This document shows positions 7,914 to 16,924 of a stretch of DNA of 37,485 nt, piece after piece. The stretch's first letter is position 1, and the number at the start of each line of letters is the position of its first letter. The notes under the pieces are model-generated. The model made no database searches. It saw only the letters and a list, made by a program, of their open reading frames with translations, and was not told the origin of the DNA. The position numbers were made by a program, and so were the translations under genes. Location: positions 1-37,485 of the forward strand of contig JAFQZU010000036.1 in NCBI GenBank assembly GCA_017405805.1. The letters run 5' to 3'. This DNA comes from Lachnospiraceae bacterium. Its GTDB lineage: Bacteria > Bacillota > Clostridia > Lachnospirales > Lachnospiraceae.

Positions 7914-9389
7914 TCAATCCCTTTTCAGGTCGATCATGCGGTTGATTAAAGTTGAATACTTGTTATAAAAGGCGCTGAGTTCCTCGTGCGTATAGCGCTT
8001 GCAGTAATGGCTGTTCTTGAGCCAGTCAAAGAAGTCTGTCATTTGTCCGATCATATCATCGCTGAGGATGGAGTAGAAAAACGGTCCGCAATCATGATGA
8101 TACCTGTTGGGGTTTTTGATAAATGCCTTACTGCGGTTGCTGAAAACGGACATGTAGAAGAGTTTGTTCTTCTCCTCAAATTTTTCATCATCGATGAGGT
8201 AGAAGGCAATGTTCGGGTTCTTGGCCGTAATATTGAGCACATGCTGAATATGGCTTTTCCTCTCCTGCGGCGTCAGGCAGTGCACGACATCGGTAAAAAT
8301 GATCTCGCCGCTTTCCATATACCGGATCAGGGACGTCTTGAGAACGAAGAAGTCTATGCTCCCATGTTCAAAGATCTCGTCCCACGTAATCTCCAGCCTG
8401 CGGACCAGCAGAGCGATCGTTTCATTGTTAAACTGCCGCATGGCAGTGTCGATCACACCCTGCCAGCAGTCCCTGGGCAGCAGATATTCAAATCCGTGCG
8501 CCAGAAGGATCTGGAAGTTGTTCTTTGCGTAAAAATCAGTTCTATAGCCTTTCCGGTGAAATTCCAGAGGGTCACTGACATGAAGAAGTATTTCGGAGTG
8601 AGTAAAGAGTGACTTTAACTTGCTGTAGATATGCCGGACAGGGATCTGGTCTGTCACAGTGCTCATGGTTATGATCTTGCCTTTGTCATCCTGTGAACAG
8701 AGAAGGCATACACGGTTTTGTACCAGTATGATATTTGCCTGCTTTAGCTTTTCATTGCTGCACAGGGAGAACGAGACACTGCTGTGCGTGCTCAGATACA
8801 TATATAGTTTGGGAAACAGCTGTTCTTTGTCCCGGAACAGTTTCTCCTTATCAACAGCGATGGAAATGTTCACTTCGCGGTCTTTCGGGAGCGGGATATT
8901 CGGAAGGACATGCTCCAGGAACAGACATACGTCCAGCGTGCAGAGTATCTCGATCGGTCCCTCCTGTGTATTCACCAGTTCGGGAAAGTCTTTCTGCAGG
9001 TAGAGCAGGATGTCGCTGTTGTGGATCAGGATCCCTCCGGATTCAGGTGCTGCGGATTCCGGCTCTTTCTCCTTTTTTCCTTTTATATCGGACTTTTCAT
9101 AACTGTCCTGCAGGAGTCCGAAGATCACGCTCTCCAGGTCCTCCGCTGCAGCCTGCACGCCAAAAGCGCCGGAGAACTGAACCGGATCCCTGTGCTCCAG
9201 GATCTCTTTGCTGAGAAAGGCTGAAAGCTTCTGATTGATCTGCGAAGACGCCTTGACGCTGGGAAGGTAATCTTTGTTGCACCATTTGCTGATATAGGAT
9301 ACGTCGTAACCGACCGTCTCTGCTGCCACATACATTTTTACGCTGGAAAAATCGATCAGTTTTTTAAGCATTTTTCCATATGCACTCAT
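7914..9389 (-). CDS. Large HTH-type regulator divergent from the CoA-transferase operon
   Basis: 491 aa. The first 60 residues look like an XRE/lambda-repressor-type helix-turn-helix (VAAETVGYDVSYISKWCNKDYLPS). The remaining roughly 400 residues are not a domain I recognise. They contain no clear membrane segment and have mixed alpha/beta composition with many Phe, Tyr and Leu residues. The ATG is preceded by AGGAGG. The gene is transcribed away from the CoA-transferase operon across a 260-base AT-rich spacer carrying phased AATTCA repeats. By position it is the best candidate regulator of that operon, but this is inference. It could also be a general regulator of the type duplicated across Lachnospiraceae genomes. 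Confidence 0.7.
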   Translation of the reverse strand: MSAYGKMLKKLIDFSSVKMYVAAETVGYDVSYISKWCNKDYLPSVKASSQINQKLSAFLSKEILEHRDPVQFSGAFGVQAAAEDLESVIFGLLQDSYEKSDIKGKKEKEPESAAPESGGILIHNSDILLYLQKDFPELVNTQEGPIEILCTLDVCLFLEHVLPNIPLPKDREVNISIAVDKEKLFRDKEQLFPKLYMYLSTHSSVSFSLCSNEKLKQANIILVQNRVCLLCSQDDKGKIITMSTVTDQIPVRHIYSKLKSLFTHSEILLHVSDPLEFHRKGYRTDFYAKNNFQILLAHGFEYLLPRDCWQGVIDTAMRQFNNETIALLVRRLEITWDEIFEHGSIDFFVLKTSLIRYMESGEIIFTDVVHCLTPQERKSHIQHVLNITAKNPNIAFYLIDDEKFEEKNKLFYMSVFSNRSKAFIKNPNRYHHDCGPFFYSILSDDMIGQMTDFFDWLKNSHYCKRYTHEELSAFYNKYSTLINRMIDLKRD

Positions 9390-9432
9390 AAAGGTCCTCC
9401 TGTAAACTGGAGTTTTTTATTTCTTTTTATCT

Positions 9433-9461
9433 ATCTATTATATTCTCTTTGCGCTTGTCAA
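9433..9461 (-). promoter_or_regulatory. Promoter of the divergent HTH regulator
   Basis: On the minus strand, consensus TTGACA (9456-9461) is followed 17-18 bases later by TAGATA at about 9433-9438. A TATAAT is also present, but only 13 bases from the -35, so the exact -10 is uncertain. Confidence 0.5.
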
Positions 9462-9474
9462 ACCAATAACAAAC

Positions 9475-9514
9475 GAAAATTCATGAAAATTCAAAGAATT
9501 CAATTAATTCAATC
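9475..9514. repeat. Phased AATTCA repeat cluster, possible operator
   Basis: Four AATTCA elements begin at 9478, 9488, 9497 and 9506, about one helical turn apart. The first two are part of the tandem decamer GAAAATTCAW. The cluster lies between the two divergent promoters, upstream of the CoA-transferase -35 box and just upstream of the regulator -35 box. It would place identical contacts on one DNA face, or bend the DNA. Confidence 0.5.
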
Positions 9515-9565
9515 AGAATAAAACGAAATATTCAACCAAATGCCATCAGTTGCATGAATATTTCA

Positions 9566-9594
9566 TTGTTTTCAATATTTGCCGTTTCTAAAAT
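9566..9594 (+). promoter_or_regulatory. Promoter of the CoA-transferase/dehydratase operon
   Basis: TTGTTT (9566-9571) and TAAAAT (9589-9594) are spaced by 17 bases. Just downstream is an inverted repeat, GAAACG-N5-CGTTTC (9604-9620), near the expected transcript start, which could be an operator. AGGAGG precedes the ATG at 9650. Confidence 0.55.
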
Positions 9595-9649
9595 GCTCTT
9601 ATGGAAACGGACATCGTTTCATTTGATGCACAGATAAAGGAGGAAATGT

Positions 9650-11206
9650 ATGGGTAAGGTTAAGGTCATTACAGCACAGGAAGCTGCTGCACTGGTCAAA
9701 GACAACGACACCGTAGTGTGCAGCGGATTCATCGCGAGCGGAATCCCGGAGGCCCTTGAGACGGCCGTGGAAGAGCGGTTCGCACAGACAGGAAGTCCCA
9801 GAGATCTCACGGTAGTTTATGTCGCGGGGACGGGCAATAAGGATGGAAGTTCCATCGATCACTTCGCGCATGAAGGACTTGTAAAGAGGGTCATCGGCGG
9901 TCACTACAACCTGATCCCGAATATGGGAAAACTTCTTAATGAGAACAAGATCGAGGGGTATAACATTCCGCAGGGTGCACTGGCATCCATGATGCGGGAC
10001 AGTGCCGCACACCGTGTGGGCACGATCACCAATGTGGGCATCGGTACCTTTGCGGATCCGCGCAACGGAGGCGGAAGACTCAGTGAGCGGACGACCGAGG
10101 ACATCTGCAGGATCATTGAACTGGAGGGAGAAGAGCAGCTCTTCTATCCCAGGCTTCCCATGGATGTCGCGCTGATCCGCGGTACTTATGCAGATGAGAA
10201 CGGCAACGTTACCAATGAGAAGGAAGTGGCGCCTCTGGATGCCACAGCACAGGCGATGGCGGTCCATAACAACGGCGGTATCGTCATTGTCCAGGTCGAG
10301 AAGCTTGTCAACAACGGACAGCTTGATCCTAAGCTCGTCAAGATCCCCGGAATCTATGTCGACTACATCGTAGTCTGCCCCGCGGAGGATCCCAAGCAGG
10401 CACAGAGTCTGTACTGCGCTTACAACCCCGCTTATGCAGGCAACAAGATGGAGCCTGTCTCCAGTCTTGAGCCGAAGCCGCTGGATGCCAAGAAGATCAT
10501 CGGAAGACGTGCAGCCATGGAGCTTCGCAAAAATGTTGCGGTCAACCTTGGTATCGGCGTACCCGAGTGGGTCTCTGCCGTCGCGGCAGAAGAGGGCGTG
10601 GCCGACGAGATGACGCTTACGGTCGAGTGCGGCCCCATCGGCGGCATTCCCGGCGGCGGACTTCGTTTTGGCGCCTCATTGAACGCACAGGCTTATGTGG
10701 ATGAAGCATATCAGTTCGATTTCTATGACGGCGGCGGACTTGACCTTTGCTATCTGGGCCTTGCGGAAGCGGATGCGGAAGGCAATGTCAACGTATCCCG
10801 CCTGGGCAGCAGGATCACGGGCAGCGGCGGATTTACGGACATCTCCAGTAATTCCAAGAAAGCTGTTTTCTGCGGCACACTCACCAACGGCGTCAAGATC
10901 AAGACGGGCGACGGCAAGCTGACCATCCTGCAGGAGGGCAAGCTCCACAAATTTGTCAAAAAGGTCAACGAGATCACTTTCTCCGGCCCGGTTGCGGCCA
11001 GAAAACACAGAAGTGTTCTGTATGTCACGGAAAGGGCTGTTTTTGAACTTCAGGAAGACGGCATGCACCTGATTGAGATCGCGCCCGGCGTGGATCTGAA
11101 GAAGGACGTCCTGGATCAGATTGATTTCGAGCCCATCGTCGGTGACGTCAAGCTTATGGACGAGAGAATCTTTAAAGACGAGCCCATGGGACTGATCGTG
11201 GAGTAA
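9650..11206 (+). CDS. pct: Propionate (lactate) CoA-transferase, class I
   Basis: 518 aa, the usual length of Clostridium propionicum-type propionate CoA-transferase. The N-terminal half contains VVCSGFIASGIPEAL and the CoA-transferase block GIGTFADPRNGGG. The C-terminal half has the active-site region TVECGPIGGIPGGG, with candidate catalytic Glu326 that forms the glutamyl-CoA thioester. The family moves CoA from acetyl- or propionyl-CoA to lactate and similar short acids in the cytoplasm. It is the first gene of an operon with lactate permease and 2-hydroxyacyl-CoA dehydratase, which fits lactate activation in the acrylate pathway. Phenyllactate-type systems instead use a class III CoA transferase, which argues against an aromatic substrate. 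Confidence 0.92.
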   Translation: MGKVKVITAQEAAALVKDNDTVVCSGFIASGIPEALETAVEERFAQTGSPRDLTVVYVAGTGNKDGSSIDHFAHEGLVKRVIGGHYNLIPNMGKLLNENKIEGYNIPQGALASMMRDSAAHRVGTITNVGIGTFADPRNGGGRLSERTTEDICRIIELEGEEQLFYPRLPMDVALIRGTYADENGNVTNEKEVAPLDATAQAMAVHNNGGIVIVQVEKLVNNGQLDPKLVKIPGIYVDYIVVCPAEDPKQAQSLYCAYNPAYAGNKMEPVSSLEPKPLDAKKIIGRRAAMELRKNVAVNLGIGVPEWVSAVAAEEGVADEMTLTVECGPIGGIPGGGLRFGASLNAQAYVDEAYQFDFYDGGGLDLCYLGLAEADAEGNVNVSRLGSRITGSGGFTDISSNSKKAVFCGTLTNGVKIKTGDGKLTILQEGKLHKFVKKVNEITFSGPVAARKHRSVLYVTERAVFELQEDGMHLIEIAPGVDLKKDVLDQIDFEPIVGDVKLMDERIFKDEPMGLIVE

Positions 11207-11279
11207 TACGTAACATAAGATTCCCCCCAAGCTTTTCCAAACAAGCTGAACGTTGTGTTTTCAAAAGGAGGAACCACAC

Positions 11280-12995
11280 ATGTATGCAATTATCGCTTTT
11301 ATTCCGATCATTGTCACAGTCATCGTCATGGCGGGCTTTAACTGGCCGGCCAAAAGGGCGCTGCCTCTGGCATGGCTGATCACGGCAGTCATCTGTCTGA
11401 CCGTCTGGAAAATGGGCTTTGTCATGGTGGCGGCGCATACCGTCAGCGGTATGCTGACTTCGCTTGATACCATTTTCGTTATTTTTGGCGCGATCCTGAT
11501 CATGAATACGATGAAACAGTCCGGTGCTATGAGCACCATCAACAAAATGTTTACGTCTATCAGCGATGACCCTCGTATTCAGATGATCATTATCGGTTTT
11601 ATGTTTGGCGCATTCATCGAGGGTGCGGCCGGATTCGGCACGCCGGCTGCGCTCGCGGCGCCGCTCCTCATCAGCGTGGGCTTCCCGCCCCTTTGCGCCG
11701 CCATGGTAGCGCTGGTGCTCAACTCCACGCCTGTCGCTTACGGCGCGGTCGGTACGCCGACTTCCACCGCAGTGGCACAGGTGCAGGATCAGGTGACCGG
11801 CATGCTTGCCGCAGGCCAGGACTTTGAGGCGTACAAGCTCGGCGTCACGAAGTGGGCTGCCATTCCCAGCGCCATCATCTGTCCCATCATCATTTTTGTG
11901 GCTATGTGCATGATGTGCAAGATGTTCGGCAAGGAGAAATCCATCAAGCCCGCATTCGAGTGCATCCCTTACATTCTGATGTCTGCGGTGGTGTTCTGCA
12001 TTCCTTTCGTCATCTGCGCCGCATTTCTGGGACCGGAATTCCCTTCCCTGATCGCGGGTCTGGTCGCCATGGTCTTCTGTATCGTGACCGCGCAGAAAGG
12101 GATCCTTGTACCCAAAACCAAGTTTGAATTCCCTGAAAAGAGCGCATGGGCCGACTACTGGAAATCCAACGCCGAAGTGCAGGACGATAAAGGCAGCTCA
12201 GGTGATACGCAGATGTCTCCTGTCCTGGCATGGATGCCTTACATCCTCATTGCGCTGATCCTCGTTGTGACCCGTATCCCTGCCATCGCGATCAAGGGCA
12301 TTCTCAACGTGACGACTGCGCCCTGGGCGATCAGCATTCCGTCTATTTTTGGCGTCGACGTCAACTATGCCTTTAAGTGGGCCTGGAACCCGGGCATCCT
12401 GCCTTTCGTCCTCGTAGCCCTGATCATCATTCCTATGCATAAGATGAGCGGTGAGAAGGTCGCGGCGGCATGGAAGGATACGCTGACCATGCTCTCGGGT
12501 GCGGCGATCGCACTGGTATTCGGTATCGCAATGGTACAGCTCTTCCGCAATTCCGGTATTCCGGCTGCAGAAGGTGCGGAACTTGCCTACTACAACAAGA
12601 CCATGCTCCGCGTCATGGCGGAAGGTATGGCGGCACTGTTCGGCCCCGCATATATCATCGTTTCGCCTCTGATCGGCGTCATCGGCGCATTTATCTCCGG
12701 CTCCGCGACGGTATCCTGCACGCTGTTCAGTTCCCTGCAGTTTGATACGGCAGTCCTGCTCAAGCTTCCCACGATGCTGATCGTGGCCATGCAGATCTGC
12801 GGCGGCGCCATGGGCAACATGGTATGCGTCAACAACATCGTTTCCGCCTGCGCGACGTGCGGTACGATCGGTGTAGAGGGCAGACTGATGCGGTCCAATG
12901 TCATTCCCATGATCATTTACGCAGCACTGACTGTCCTGATCCTCGGCGGCCTCATCATTTCGGGCTTCGACCCCTTCCCGCTCGCGGCGGGGTGA
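11280..12995 (+). CDS. lctP: L-lactate permease (LctP family)
   Basis: 571-aa polytopic membrane protein of the lactate permease family, which imports lactate (and glycolate) with protons. The family-typical loop [21 protein letters not shown] is clear, as are [15 protein letters not shown] and the C-terminal [19 protein letters not shown]. About 13 hydrophobic segments are visible. The start is ATG 11280 behind AAAGGAGG; nine in-frame codons upstream contain the ribosome site and are not coding. Its position directly after the CoA transferase ties the operon to lactate or a close 2-hydroxy acid rather than to an amino-acid-derived acid. Confidence 0.93.
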   Translation: MYAIIAFIPIIVTVIVMAGFNWPAKRALPLAWLITAVICLTVWKMGFVMVAAHTVSGMLTSLDTIFVIFGAILIMNTMKQSGAMSTINKMFTSISDDPRIQMIIIGFMFGAFIEGAAGFGTPAALAAPLLISVGFPPLCAAMVALVLNSTPVAYGAVGTPTSTAVAQVQDQVTGMLAAGQDFEAYKLGVTKWAAIPSAIICPIIIFVAMCMMCKMFGKEKSIKPAFECIPYILMSAVVFCIPFVICAAFLGPEFPSLIAGLVAMVFCIVTAQKGILVPKTKFEFPEKSAWADYWKSNAEVQDDKGSSGDTQMSPVLAWMPYILIALILVVTRIPAIAIKGILNVTTAPWAISIPSIFGVDVNYAFKWAWNPGILPFVLVALIIIPMHKMSGEKVAAAWKDTLTMLSGAAIALVFGIAMVQLFRNSGIPAAEGAELAYYNKTMLRVMAEGMAALFGPAYIIVSPLIGVIGAFISGSATVSCTLFSSLQFDTAVLLKLPTMLIVAMQICGGAMGNMVCVNNIVSACATCGTIGVEGRLMRSNVIPMIIYAALTVLILGGLIISGFDPFPLAAG

Positions 12996-13038
12996 GCCCT
13001 TAATATAGCAACAAGCAGCAGTAGAAAGGAGAGTAACT

Positions 13039-13521
13039 ATGGAAAACTTATTTGCAAACACAGGGCTGGGCAAGCACATCATCCGCACCCATCACTGGGG
13101 AATCGTTCTGCCTACTGTAGAGAAGGCAGAGGCTTTCATGAAGACCTTCGGCCTGAAGGAAGACTACAGAGGCCACGTTAAGGCGTATGATTCGCACCTG
13201 ATCTTTACCACACACGGCAACGGCCAGGACGCCATCGAGTTCATTATCCCGCAGTCCGGCGTACTGACTGAGTTCAACAAGGGAAAAGGCGGAATCGCCC
13301 ATATCGCGTATCTGGTAGATGACATCCGCGCATGCCAGAAGGAAGCGGAAGCAATGGGCATGCAGCTGCTCGAGAGAGAGCCCGTCGAAGGAACGGAAGA
13401 TATCATCGTCAACTTCATCCGTCCCAAATTTACACAGGGCATTCTCGTAGAACTGATCGAGCAGGTCGCTGACATCAACTACGAGGCAACCTTTACGTCT
13501 CGCCACGGCAATCCGGAATAA
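13039..13521 (+). CDS. VOC-family, methylmalonyl-CoA-epimerase-like protein
   Basis: 160 aa with two beta-alpha-beta-beta-beta modules of the vicinal oxygen chelate fold. The metal-ligand positions of methylmalonyl-CoA epimerase can be matched: His19 (HHWGIVLP), Glu67 (AIEFIIP), His88 (GIAHIAYLVDD) and Glu138 (GILVELIEQ). A good AAGGAGAG precedes the ATG, and the stop overlaps the activator start. It lies inside the dehydratase operon with no methylmalonyl-CoA mutase or decarboxylase nearby. Epimerisation of methylmalonyl-CoA is therefore not the obvious job. Proton exchange at C2 of lactoyl-CoA, supplying the R isomer to the dehydratase, is my inference and untested. Confidence 0.8.
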   Translation: MENLFANTGLGKHIIRTHHWGIVLPTVEKAEAFMKTFGLKEDYRGHVKAYDSHLIFTTHGNGQDAIEFIIPQSGVLTEFNKGKGGIAHIAYLVDDIRACQKEAEAMGMQLLEREPVEGTEDIIVNFIRPKFTQGILVELIEQVADINYEATFTSRHGNPE

Positions 13522-14324
13522 TGGGGGAGAGTGTGAAAACAATTTATACGCTGGGTATCGATATCGGATCGTCCTCCAGTAAAGCGGTCATCCTCAGGGA
13601 TGGCAGTGATGTTGTCTCACAGGCAGTGATCCAGGTCGGTACCGGTACTTCCGGTCCCGCCAGGGTCCTGGAGAAGGTATTTGAAGGCCAGAAGATAGGC
13701 ATGGATGACATTGCTTATACAGTGGCTACGGGGTATGGACGGTTTTCCGTCAAAGAAGCTGACAAGCAGATCAGTGAGATCAGCTGTCACGCAAAGGGGA
13801 TCTATCATAAACATCCGCGCGCAAGAACCATCATTGACATCGGCGGGCAGGACGCAAAAGCCATTCGTCTCAACGACAACGGCAATATCGCCCAGTTCGT
13901 CATGAACGATAAGTGTGCGGCGGGTACGGGGAGATTTCTGGACGTGATGTCCAGAGTACTGGAAATACCGCTTCCTGAGATGGGTGAAGTTCATTTTCAC
14001 GCGACGGAGTGGGCATTCGTGAGCAGTACCTGCACGGTTTTCGCGGAGTCGGAAGTCATTTCCCTCCTCTCCCAGGGCGTGTCCCGGGAAAATATCGTTG
14101 CGGGCGTTCACCAGTCTGTGGCGAGCAAGGCATGCTCCCTGGTCTATCGCGTGGGCATGACCGAGGATATCGTGATGTGCGGCGGCGTCGCCCGCAATAA
14201 GGGCGCCGTGGACGCAATTGAAAAAGAACTCGGCAAGCATGTCATCGTGGTGGACAGTCCCCAGCTCACAGGAGCGCTCGGCGCTGCCATTTTCGCATAC
14301 GAAGCAACTGTAAAACCTGAGTGA
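13521..14324 (+). CDS. hgdC: 2-hydroxyacyl-CoA dehydratase activator (ATP-dependent, 4Fe-4S)
   Basis: 267 aa, ASKHA ATPase fold (BcrAD/BadFG family). The phosphate-binding segment TLGIDIGSSSSKAVIL and the second motif IIDIGGQDAKAI are clear. Cys132 (NDKCAAGTGRFLD) and Cys171 (VSSTCTVFAESEV) are 39 residues apart, as in the characterised HgdC, where each subunit of the dimer gives two ligands to one 4Fe-4S cluster. It hydrolyses ATP to inject one low-potential electron into the dehydratase, and such proteins are oxygen-sensitive. Start: the ATG at 13521 overlaps the previous stop; GTG 13533 with GGGGGAG close upstream is an alternative. Confidence 0.95.
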   Translation: MGESVKTIYTLGIDIGSSSSKAVILRDGSDVVSQAVIQVGTGTSGPARVLEKVFEGQKIGMDDIAYTVATGYGRFSVKEADKQISEISCHAKGIYHKHPRARTIIDIGGQDAKAIRLNDNGNIAQFVMNDKCAAGTGRFLDVMSRVLEIPLPEMGEVHFHATEWAFVSSTCTVFAESEVISLLSQGVSRENIVAGVHQSVASKACSLVYRVGMTEDIVMCGGVARNKGAVDAIEKELGKHVIVVDSPQLTGALGAAIFAYEATVKPE

Positions 14325-14352
14325 TTCAGGAAGATAAAGAGAGGTATAAAGC

Positions 14353-15612
14353 ATGGATAGCATTAATGTGAATGAAGCTACATCGAAAGAACTGCTTGGA
14401 TATTTCCAGGCCAAACTGGATGAGGAAGCTTGGGAAGCAAAGAGAAACGGAAAACTCGTATGCTGGTCCGCTTCCGTTGCACCGCCGGAATTCTGTGTGG
14501 CGATGGACATCGCGCTCGTATATCCCGAGACCCACGCTGCAGGCGCCGGCGCAAGAAAGGCTTCCATGGATCTTCTGGAAGTGGCCGATCAGAAGGGTTA
14601 CAACATCGACATCTGCTCCTATGCCCGCACCAACCTCGGCTACATGGAGCTGCTTAAGCAGGAAGCGATGAGCGGCGAGAAGCCAGACAAGCTCAAGAAC
14701 ACCAAGGCTGCTTACGTTCCCCTTCCGGATCTGGTAATCACCTGCAACAACATCTGCAATACGCTGCTCAAGTGGTATGAGAACCTTGCAAAGGAACTGA
14801 ATATTCCCTGCATCATCATCGACGTTCCCTTCAACCACACCATGCCGGTACAGCGCCACTGCAAGGAGTACATCGCTGATCAGTACCGCGTTGCCATCAA
14901 GCAGCTCGAGGAGATCACCGGCCGTGCATTCGATTACGACAAATTCCTGAAGGTCCAGGAGCAGACCCAGCGCACCGTTTACTGGTGGAACAAGATCGCC
15001 AGCTATGCTACGCGCAAGCCTTCTCCGCTCAACGGATTTGATCTGTTCAACTACATGGCACTGATCGTCTGCGCACGTTCCAGAGACTACGGTGAGATCA
15101 CATTCCGCAAATTCTGCGAGGAGCTGGAGGCGAAGGATCAGGCGGGACAGTACGCGTTCGGCCCCGCAGAGGCGGAAAAACACCGCGTCACGTGGGAAGG
15201 CATCGCTGTCTGGACGTACCTTGGCGCGACCTTCAAGGGTCTGAAGGCACAGGGTTCGGTCATGACCGGAAGCTGCTATCCCGGCATGTGGAGCCTTGTC
15301 TATACGCCCGGCGATCTCGAGTCCATGGCAGAGGCTTACACAAAGGTATACATCAACACCTGCGGCGCAAACCGTTACGAGGAGTTCTACAAGGTAGTTA
15401 AGAGCTCCAAGAGCGACGGCATGGTCATGCACCTCAACAGAAGCTGCAAGCTGATGGGACTTCTGAACAATGAAGGCGGCGAGTATGTCAACAAGAAGAT
15501 GGGCATTCCCTTCGTCAGCTTTGACGGCGACCAGACTGACCCCCGCGTCTTCTCCGAGGCGCAGTATGTCAACCGCGTACAGGCCCTGTCCGAGATGATG
15601 GACGCACAGTAA
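14353..15612 (+). CDS. 2-hydroxyacyl-CoA dehydratase, larger (alpha) subunit; probably lactoyl-CoA
   Basis: 419 aa of the HgdA/HgdB dehydratase family (2-hydroxyglutaryl-CoA dehydratase D-component). Its length matches the 48-kDa lactoyl-CoA dehydratase subunit. Visible family features are the N-terminal KLVCWSASVAPPEF, the cysteine-bearing ITCNNICNTLLKWYENL, and FNHTMPVQ ahead of a long helical middle. Together with the next gene it removes water from an (R)-2-hydroxyacyl-CoA by a ketyl-radical mechanism, using a 4Fe-4S cluster. AGAGGT precedes the ATG. The gene order activator-alpha-beta is the usual one. Substrate assignment rests on the neighbouring Pct and LctP genes, not on residues here. 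Confidence 0.9.
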   Translation: MDSINVNEATSKELLGYFQAKLDEEAWEAKRNGKLVCWSASVAPPEFCVAMDIALVYPETHAAGAGARKASMDLLEVADQKGYNIDICSYARTNLGYMELLKQEAMSGEKPDKLKNTKAAYVPLPDLVITCNNICNTLLKWYENLAKELNIPCIIIDVPFNHTMPVQRHCKEYIADQYRVAIKQLEEITGRAFDYDKFLKVQEQTQRTVYWWNKIASYATRKPSPLNGFDLFNYMALIVCARSRDYGEITFRKFCEELEAKDQAGQYAFGPAEAEKHRVTWEGIAVWTYLGATFKGLKAQGSVMTGSCYPGMWSLVYTPGDLESMAEAYTKVYINTCGANRYEEFYKVVKSSKSDGMVMHLNRSCKLMGLLNNEGGEYVNKKMGIPFVSFDGDQTDPRVFSEAQYVNRVQALSEMMDAQ

Positions 15613-15662
15613 TCCGGAGTCTACCGTCAAAATAATCACTGAGCAGAAAAAAGGAGAAACCT

Positions 15663-16790
15663 ATGAGTACAATAAAGGAATTGATCGCACAATTCAGAGA
15701 AGTTGCTGATAATCCGAAAAAGGCAATGGACGACTATAAAAAAGAGACCGGCAAGGGCGCAGTAGGCATCATGCCCGTATACTGCCCCGAAGAGATCGTA
15801 CATGCTGCCGGCTATCTGCCGATGGGCATGTGGGGCGCACAGAAGAAGAACATCTCCAAGGCGAGATCCTTCCTGCCTCCCTTTGCATGTTCCGTTATGC
15901 AGTCCGTTATGGAGCTGCAGCTTGACGGCGTCTATGACGAGCTCGATGCGGTGATCTTCTCCGTACCCTGCGACACCCTTAAGTGCATGAGCCAGAAGTG
16001 GAAAGGCAAAGCGCCTCAGATCGTCTTCACGCATCCCCAGAACCGCAAGATGGCGATGTCCGCCGCAAACGTGTTCGCACGTGAAGAGTATGCGATCCTG
16101 AAACAGAAGCTTGAGGATATCCTGGACGTCAGGATCTCCGTAAAGGCCCTCAAAAACAGTATTGCAGTCTACAACGAGAACCGCGCCGCATGCCGTGAAT
16201 TCAGCGACCTCGTCGCGGAGAATCCCGGTCTCATCAGCCTCAAGGACCGTCATGCGGTCATCAAGGCTCGCTGGTTCATGGAGAAATCCCGCCACACCGC
16301 TATGCTGAAAGAGCTCAATGACCTTATTCGCTCTGCCGACAAGGTTCCTTTCAGCGGCAAGCGCGTCGTAGTCAGCGGCATCCTTCTCGAGCCCGATGAA
16401 GTTCTCGATATCTTCGAGGAGTTCGGCTTTGCGATCGTAGCAGACGACCTGGCACAGGAGACCAGAAACTTCCGTCAGGACGTTCCCGAAGACGCAGACC
16501 CGCTTATGGCGCTGGCAAAAGCATGGACTGCTTTCGACGGCTGCTCGCTGGCAACGGATGCGGACAAGCCGAAGGGCGATATCCTCATCAACGCAGTGAA
16601 GAAGTACAATGCGGACGCAGTTATCGTCTGCATGATGAAGTTCTGCGATCCCGAAGAGTTCGACTATCCTATCCTTCTGCAGCAGTTCGCGGCAGCGGGC
16701 GTCAAGAACCTTCAGATCGAGATCGATCAGGAGACTACCTCCTTTGAACAGGTCAGGACCAGACTCCAGACATTCTCTGAAGTCCTGTAA
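15663..16790 (+). CDS. 2-hydroxyacyl-CoA dehydratase, smaller (beta) subunit; probably lactoyl-CoA
   Basis: 375 aa, the length of the 42-kDa subunit of lactoyl-CoA dehydratase. Cysteines likely to bind the second 4Fe-4S cluster lie in MPVYCPEEIVHAAGYLPMG, PPFACSVMQ and SVPCDTLKCMSQKW; a further one is in CMMKFCDPEEFDYP near the C terminus. It forms the heterodimer with the preceding gene product in the cytoplasm. AAGGAG precedes the ATG. It is the last gene of the operon: a terminator follows within 70 bases, so the acryloyl-CoA reductase and electron-transfer flavoprotein needed to finish the acrylate pathway are not encoded here. Confidence 0.9.
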   Translation: MSTIKELIAQFREVADNPKKAMDDYKKETGKGAVGIMPVYCPEEIVHAAGYLPMGMWGAQKKNISKARSFLPPFACSVMQSVMELQLDGVYDELDAVIFSVPCDTLKCMSQKWKGKAPQIVFTHPQNRKMAMSAANVFAREEYAILKQKLEDILDVRISVKALKNSIAVYNENRAACREFSDLVAENPGLISLKDRHAVIKARWFMEKSRHTAMLKELNDLIRSADKVPFSGKRVVVSGILLEPDEVLDIFEEFGFAIVADDLAQETRNFRQDVPEDADPLMALAKAWTAFDGCSLATDADKPKGDILINAVKKYNADAVIVCMMKFCDPEEFDYPILLQQFAAAGVKNLQIEIDQETTSFEQVRTRLQTFSEVL

Positions 16791-16819
16791 TACCATAACC
16801 CCTCTATTTAATGCTGCAC

Positions 16820-16870
16820 GGTATTCCCGGCGTTCCCTGCGGACGCCGGGAATACCGGCATTTCTACTGT
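16820..16870 (+). terminator. Terminator of the dehydratase operon
   Basis: The arms GGTATTCCCGGCGT and ACGCCGGGAATACC (16820-16833 and 16843-16856) form a perfect 14-bp stem, followed by a moderately U-rich stretch. Confidence 0.8.
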
Positions 16871-16898
16871 TTACTTTTTAAAAGTGTTCCCATATAAT
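16870..16898 (+). promoter_or_regulatory. Promoter of tRNA-Leu
   Basis: TTTACT (16870-16875) and TATAAT (16893-16898) are spaced by 17 bases and end 27 bases before the tRNA. Confidence 0.75.
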
Positions 16899-16924
16899 GG
16901 AGTAGTGCCTTGCGCACACGGTCA

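Noticed and set aside
9604-9620. GAAACG-N5-CGTTTC considered as a terminator
   Set aside because: Only six paired bases, no T-run, and it lies upstream of the first gene of the operon.
14326-15639. 437-codon open frame on the minus strand
   Set aside because: Antisense to the dehydratase alpha subunit, which is unambiguous.
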